Source: a candidate division SR1 bacterium
Lineage (GTDB): Bacteria > Patescibacteriota > Gracilibacteria > Absconditabacterales > Absconditicoccaceae
Reading direction: 5' to 3'
Length of the DNA stretch: 11,838 nt
Assembly (NCBI GenBank): GCA_007116275.1
Contig: SKIU01000058.1
Location: 1-11,838 of the forward strand
The notes below the pieces were generated by a model. It was not told the origin of the DNA. It saw nothing but the letters and a program-made list of their open reading frames with translations, and did not search any database. Both the position numbers and the translations under genes were made by a program. How positions within the stretch are numbered: position 1 is the first letter of the stretch; each line of letters starts with the position of its first letter. Below, piece after piece: positions 7,834 to 11,838 of this stretch.

Positions 7834-10017
7834 TTATTGTGGTATCACAAATCTTTTGTTGTAATATGATATGTTTTTGAGAAATCATCTCAATCGCATA
7901 ATATCTTCGCCTATTAGATTTTTTTTAATATCTTCTTGTGATAGTCATTTGGTAAATTTATTCCAGTTATTCACTGCTAATTGCATATATTTTTTATTAT
8001 CATCCAATGATATCCGCTTTTCTATCAAGCTGTAGTATGATAGATATATTTCTTTAATGATTTCTGTTACAGGTTCTACATAGTGTTCTGCAAGATGTAA
8101 TATTTCTGTAATGTATAGATCTATAATTATATTTGTATTTTTTGTTTGTTTTTGTTCGCTATAATACATATATAACATTAGTCACAACATTGTTTCTCTT
8201 GCTTGTGCTATAGATCCAGCTATATTCATTGCTGCATAATCTTTGTGTAAATCAGTCTTTTTTTCTTCAAATTTGTATATAAATAAATGTCGTATCCAAA
8301 AATCAAATGTATAAAGACTATCTTTTATGCGATATATATCTTCTTGTGTGATATGTTTGTTTACTAATTTTTGTAGATTTGGTATTTTTTGGAGTATATT
8401 GTATACAGGTTGATATACATTATCAAGTATGTTCTTCTCTTGTTGTACATATTGGCTTATTTTCTTGCCAAATGTGTGTCTAAATGTGTCTAATATCTCT
8501 TTATTTTTGACAAATATTCTTGTATCTTTTTGATTAATATCCTGGAATATTGTGGCGATGAAATTTTCATGAAATAACTTGAGTATGTAGATATTTGATT
8601 GTGCTTTTTTTAGTGTGTTACTAAATGGTACATAAAATTTTTCTTTTCCAGCTCTTACGTTTTCTGTGGCATACTTATAATAAAAGCTATTTTTACTATA
8701 GCTATATAGTAGAGCACCATAGTTTTGTAATGAATACTTTTTTTCTGTTGCAATTTTTTGATTGTATGTGATTTCTGATATAAATTCCCTTTTATGTAAT
8801 TTCATTGCAAAATTATCTCATCTTGCTATCCATAAGCCACCTACGAAACTGATATAAAAGTTTAGTACTTTTTCCATAAACTTTGATTCTCTTTTGAGTT
8901 TATCAGGTATCTTTGCCATATCGATGTTTTGCATATCTCCGATAGATGACATAAATTCATCTATTTCTTCGGATTCTTCTGGATTGTATTCTTGTGTATT
9001 TTGTAGTGCCATATATTTTTTTATTCCTTCAAAAAATCATTTTTTATAGAGAGAGAAATCAGTGATGTATGAAAGGAAAGACTCTAATTCTTCATTGTTT
9101 TTGCGAAACGATTGGATATACTTTTCTATAGTTTTCTTATCATAAATACTGGCTATTAATGTTCATGTTAATGTATGTGGATCGGCTTGTGTATATAGAT
9201 ATCTAATAAGTATATCTGCTGGTAATATAAGAGGGAGTATTTTTTTTTCAGTAATGGAAAATGTTGGTTGTTGATTGTAATAATTACTATTTTTTATGTA
9301 TTCTTGTATGCTCTTGTTGTGTGACGTTTCTTTAGATTCATCATAAAATAACCATTGATAGTAATCTGTTTGGTTGTTTACAGACACATCAAATACAGTA
9401 TTTACCTTTTCGTATACTGCCTGTAGCATAAAAAATATGTCATTTTCTTTGAGTACTTGTTTTTTGATTTTCTGTATAATTTTGTGATCAAAGTCTGTAT
9501 TTGTTTGCAAGAATACTATTTCATAAAATGAGAAAAATACTTCTATAAGCCAGTTAAACTTTTCTTTTTTGGTTCATTGTGGAAATACTTTTATTCTGGC
9601 AGCAAAGATGAATGTCAACAATAGCGTAGTATAACAAAAATGTACGAAGTATTTGTTATCAAAATTTTCTAATGTTTTGTAACTAGATAGACTCGTTACT
9701 AATGTAATGCTATATCCTATTGTGGATGGATTGTATACTCTATATCCATTGATATTTGCGCTTCCTGCATATCAGTAATATAGGTCTATATCTTGTACTT
9801 GTACTGTTGGATTGTTTCAGAAACCTATTTTAAACTCAAATGGATCTAATGCGATATCAAATTGATTGAGTTTGTAATTTTCTACAAGTTTTCTGTGTAT
9901 TATAGAGAAAAACTCTTTGGATGATATGAATGATACAAAAATACTGGCAGGATTTATATTTCCTGTCATTGCATTTGATGGGAAAAGTGAAAGAAGGAGT
10001 CTTTTAAATAATTGCAT
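7834..10017 (-). CDS. Large hypothetical protein (727 aa), unrecognised
   Basis: I do not recognise this protein. It is one continuous frame only if UGA is Gly (nine UGA codons, for example in ARGDNFAMKLH and TMLGLMLYMYY); under the standard code it would look like five or more fragments. TAA at 10042-10044 closes the frame upstream, and the ATG at 10017 is the first start. The N-terminus (MQLFKRLLLSLFPSNAM) is amphipathic. Residues 60-120 are beta-like and rich in Gly, Asn and Tyr (YYGYAGSANINGYRVY). Hydrophobic stretches lie at about 124-141 and 384-397. An acidic patch is at 343-354 (EYNPEESEEIDE). From about 400 on it is mostly charged helices rich in Lys, Tyr, Ile and Asn. No catalytic motif is visible. 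It sits between a prolyl isomerase gene (32 nt) and nrdR, beside a division-type gene. A lineage-specific envelope or secretion-associated protein is a guess. Confidence 0.8.
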
Positions 10018-10049
10018 GTGTATGGTTGTGTAAAATGTCTTTTATTTTG

Positions 10050-10550
10050 TTACTTTTCTCGCTCTGTGATGGTTATACTATAGGACATATCTTGTCGGGT
10101 ATGTGCAGGATTTTCGTCTAGTGTAACAATGTCATTCTCGATATTTTGGATGTAATAACGTTTTGATCAAAGCATGATAAATGTATCTTCTGCTGGAGTA
10201 ATCCCTGCTTGTGTTAGTGTATATATTGGCATACGTTGTATTAGCGTTGGGTTGTAATGTTTCCCATAGCTTTCGCTTGCTGGTATTGTTAGTATTAGTG
10301 TGTCTCCGCTCTGCGATCCGATCAGATAATTATCTATCCCAGGAATAGAACCACTTCATATAGTAATATTTTCTGTGTTTTTGGCAAATATACGTCCATC
10401 TTCTAATGCTATTGTATAGTCTATAGTTACTTCATCTCATAGTTGTATTGTTTCCTGGGATTCTTTTTGTCAGATTAATGCTATAGTTGCTACAACTACA
10501 ATAATCAGTAAAATGATAGCTACGACAATACCTCATTTTTTGTTTTGCAT
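10050..10550 (-). CDS. Membrane-anchored FKBP/SlyD-like peptidyl-prolyl isomerase
   Basis: 166 aa. MQNKKGG is followed by one strongly hydrophobic helix (about 8-27), then an FKBP-type domain outside the membrane. The domain shows DEVTIDYTIALEDGRIF (39-55), ITIGSGSIPGIDNYLIG (62-78), SGDTLILTIPASESYG (81-96) and a C-terminal VTLDENPAH that recalls the VDxNHPLAG element of SlyD-type isomerases. It would catalyse prolyl cis-trans isomerisation or act as a chaperone for exported proteins. The usual Asp after the active-site Phe is Ala56, and the Trp position after IPG is Tyr75, so catalysis may be weak. Five UGA codons read as Gly, including Gly65 before the flap. CGA occurs at residues 152 and 164. 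Downstream, 32 nt separate it from the 727-aa gene, suggesting cotranscription. The ATG at 10550 follows CCAAG, without Shine-Dalgarno. Confidence 0.82.
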
Positions 10551-10620
10551 CTTGGCTGGTTTCTATTAATAAAAAATACTATTACTCTAGATATACAAAA
10601 ATCATCTATATATACAATAC

Positions 10621-11007
10621 TTAGTACTTTTCTTGTATTGTTCTAAAAAAATGTTTTCGACTTTCTTGTGGTGTTTGTATTTTGTTTTCTTGATCTATTT
10701 GTGTTGTTGTTAATCTTTCTTCTTCAAATCTTATTATAAACTCTCAAGGAAAAAGAATATTATTTTCGTGTCGGAGAAAATATTCTGCATATTCTGACAT
10801 CTCATATGGTATAAGAAAATTTTCTTCATATAATTTTCTCTGAGTGATTTGTTGTGTTTCTTGGTTTACATTTTCTATGGATACTTCTATTGCTAGATAG
10901 TTCATATATGTTCTAATACTAACAATCATTGCAAAAAGCGTAATAATTCATAATCAGTATTTGCTGATCACTGGATTTTTTTGTATAAATAGAAGAAATT
11001 TCTGCAT
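10621..11007 (-). CDS. FtsB/DivIC-like septum formation initiator protein (putative)
   Basis: 128 aa with the bitopic layout of the FtsB/FtsL/DivIC group: a short basic N-terminus, one membrane helix (about 14-34, containing YGLGIITLFAMIV), a polar helix likely to be coiled coil (about 38-65, VSIENVNQETQQITQRKLYE) and a C-terminal element AEYFLRHENNILFPGEFIIR, in which PGE (87-89) matches the conserved end of septum formation initiators. These proteins link division wall enzymes to the septal ring. Three UGA codons read as Gly: Gly18, Gly20 and Gly88. CGA codons lie at residues 79 and 117. The start at 11007 is the first ATG after an in-frame TAA at 11092-11094. It heads the minus-strand series isomerase, 727-aa orphan, nrdR, and diverges from mutL. 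Sequence similarity is short, so the family call is moderate. Confidence 0.6.
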
Positions 11008-11074
11008 GTGTTTGTATTGGTTGTCTAAATCTTCTTTATTTTTGTTATTCTTCGTTGCAAATGCAAGGGGAAAT

Positions 11075-11092
11075 AATACTATATATTGTATT
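11075..11092. promoter_or_regulatory. NrdR-box-like palindrome (weak)
   Basis: AATAC-T-ATATAT-T-GTATT is an 18-bp palindrome apart from its two W positions. Its core CTATATATTG fits the known NrdR-box core CwATATaTwG. It lies between the FtsB-like gene and mutL, and nrdR is in the same window. A second box at the usual 15-16 bp or about 31 bp spacing is not clear, and AT-rich DNA yields such words by chance, so this is only a candidate site. Confidence 0.2.
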
Positions 11093-11109
11093 TATTTGCT
11101 TCTGGCTGC

Positions 11110-11122
11110 TAGCTATTAGCTA
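11110..11122. repeat. TAGCTA-T-TAGCTA repeat upstream of mutL
   Basis: A 13-bp perfect odd palindrome made of two copies of the self-palindromic hexamer TAGCTA lies just upstream of the putative -10 box of mutL. Its place over the -35 region fits an operator, but no regulator is known for it. Confidence 0.4.
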
Positions 11123-11136
11123 CAGGGTTTTATGTG

Positions 11137-11142
11137 TATAAT
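11137..11142 (+). promoter_or_regulatory. Possible mutL -10 box (TATAAT), suggesting a leaderless transcript
   Basis: A perfect TATAAT ends 7 nt before the A of the mutL ATG at 11150, so transcription could start at or next to the start codon. No good -35 is seen at 16-18 bp; the TAGCTA repeat occupies that place. Confidence 0.3.
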
Positions 11143-11149
11143 TGTATTG

Positions 11150-11838
11150 ATGGCGATTAAACAGTTACCAGATTATCTTATCAATAGACTTAAGGCTGGA
11201 GAAATTGTTGAAAGGCCTGTTTCTGTGATTAAAGAATTGGTAGAAAATAGTTTGGATGCTGGAGCAAAACATATCGTCGTTACCGTTAAAGATGGCGGAA
11301 AGAATACTATTATGGTGGAAGATGATGGATCGTGAATTGAAATAATAGATATGGATAAGGTTCTTTCCAGATATGCGACATCCAAGATGTCAGAAGAACA
11401 CGATCTCCAATCTATAGAAAGTTATGGATTTAGGTGAGAGGCTTTAGCGACTATATCAGAGGTTAGTAAGCTGACTATTCAGTCAAAAACAGCTTTTTCT
11501 GATGTGGGTATGCAGCTAACAAAAAGGGGAGATCAAGTCTCTCAAAAATCTATCCCTGTTTCTTTTGATCATGGTACAAGTGTTATTATTGAGGATCTTT
11601 TTTATAATGTTCCAGTGAGATTAAAATTTATGCGTTCTGCTCAGACGGAATATTTTTACTGTTATAATTATATTATTGATATTGCGTTATGTCGTCCTGA
11701 TATTTATTTCGTTTTTAAGAAGAACGATAATGTTATATTTAACTTAAAACCAGTGGATTCTTTAGTAGACAGAGTTGGACATATATATAAGAAGGATTGG
11801 GGAAAAAGCTTGAGAAAGTTGGATTATACAGAGGATGG
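11150..11838 (+). CDS. mutL: DNA mismatch repair protein MutL (5' part, cut by window end)
   Basis: The first 229 codons of MutL, the ATPase that couples mismatch recognition to strand removal. The GHKL ATPase motifs lie at the same residue numbers as in E. coli MutL: Glu29 and Asn33 in KELVENSLDAGA, Asp58 and Gly62 in DDGSGI, ATSKM (76-80) and GFRGEAL (93-99). Gly62 and Gly96 are both encoded by UGA, which is among the clearest evidence for code 25. After the ATPase core come DLFYNVPVRLKFMRS and the start of the transducer domain. An in-frame ATG at 11132 would add MCIIVL; I chose 11150 because MAIKQLPDYLINRLKAGE starts as MutL proteins do. The C-terminal dimerisation/endonuclease part lies beyond the window, so the presence of the endonuclease motif cannot be judged. 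Confidence 0.96.

Noticed and set aside
7798..7836. Possible terminator hairpin between the 727-aa gene and nrdR (AAAAGCT with AGCTTTT)
   Set aside because: The arms are short, AT-rich and about 24 nt apart, with no GC stem; read-through into nrdR seems more likely.
7834..10017. A run of decayed pseudogene fragments between nrdR and the isomerase gene
   Set aside because: All breaks are UGA codons; with UGA as Gly the 727-codon frame is intact with no frameshift.
1..11838. UGA as tryptophan (code 4, as in mycoplasmas)
   Set aside because: UGA sits at invariant glycines in RecA, MutL, MurD and others, and UGG is used for Trp in several genes.

Overview
The window reads as a chromosomal segment of an AT-rich bacterium that uses UGA as glycine instead of stop (genetic code 25), as known in the candidate phyla Absconditabacteria (SR1) and Gracilibacteria (BD1-5) of the CPR. 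Read with the standard code, almost every gene breaks into short fragments. Read with UGA = Gly, twelve tightly packed genes appear, and UGA falls on invariant glycines in RecA, MutL (GFRGEAL), MurD (TGTNGKST), an M23 peptidase (HxGxD) and a GT4 glycosyltransferase (EGFG). I counted about 79 in-frame UGA codons by hand. All eleven stops that can be seen are TAA or TAG. No tRNA, rRNA, CRISPR array or insertion sequence was seen.

Layout. 32-1009 (+): an unrecognised protein with a possible Cys-His-Asp catalytic domain, ending head-to-head on lexA. 1006-1620 (-) lexA and 1833-2894 (+) recA are divergent around a 212-bp regulatory region with five phased TTGAC words and nested palindromes, so the SOS repressor and its co-protease share one control region. 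2936-3166 (+): a small orphan after recA, followed by a bidirectional terminator. 3209-4786 (-): a membrane-anchored M23 peptidase with a His-rich N-terminus. 4933-6066 (+) GT4 glycosyltransferase and 6125-7345 (+) murD form a probable envelope operon. 7342-7779 (-) nrdR converges on murD with overlapping stop codons. Upstream of nrdR on the same strand lie a 727-aa orphan (7834-10017), a membrane-anchored FKBP-type prolyl isomerase (10050-10550) and an FtsB/DivIC-like protein (10621-11007). The 5' part of mutL (11150-end) diverges from them.

Themes: DNA damage response and repair (lexA, recA, mutL), nucleotide supply control (nrdR), and wall or division functions (M23 peptidase, murD, FtsB-like, isomerase, glycosyltransferase). 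Genome economy is strong: two convergent pairs share palindromic stop tetranucleotides, gaps are mostly under 150 bp, and no start has a recognisable Shine-Dalgarno sequence.

The most interesting secondary signal is that CGA/CGG codons may mean Trp here. In the M23 peptidase they sit where the family often has Trp and inside the predicted membrane helix. This agrees with the sense-codon change I recall being reported for Absconditabacterales.
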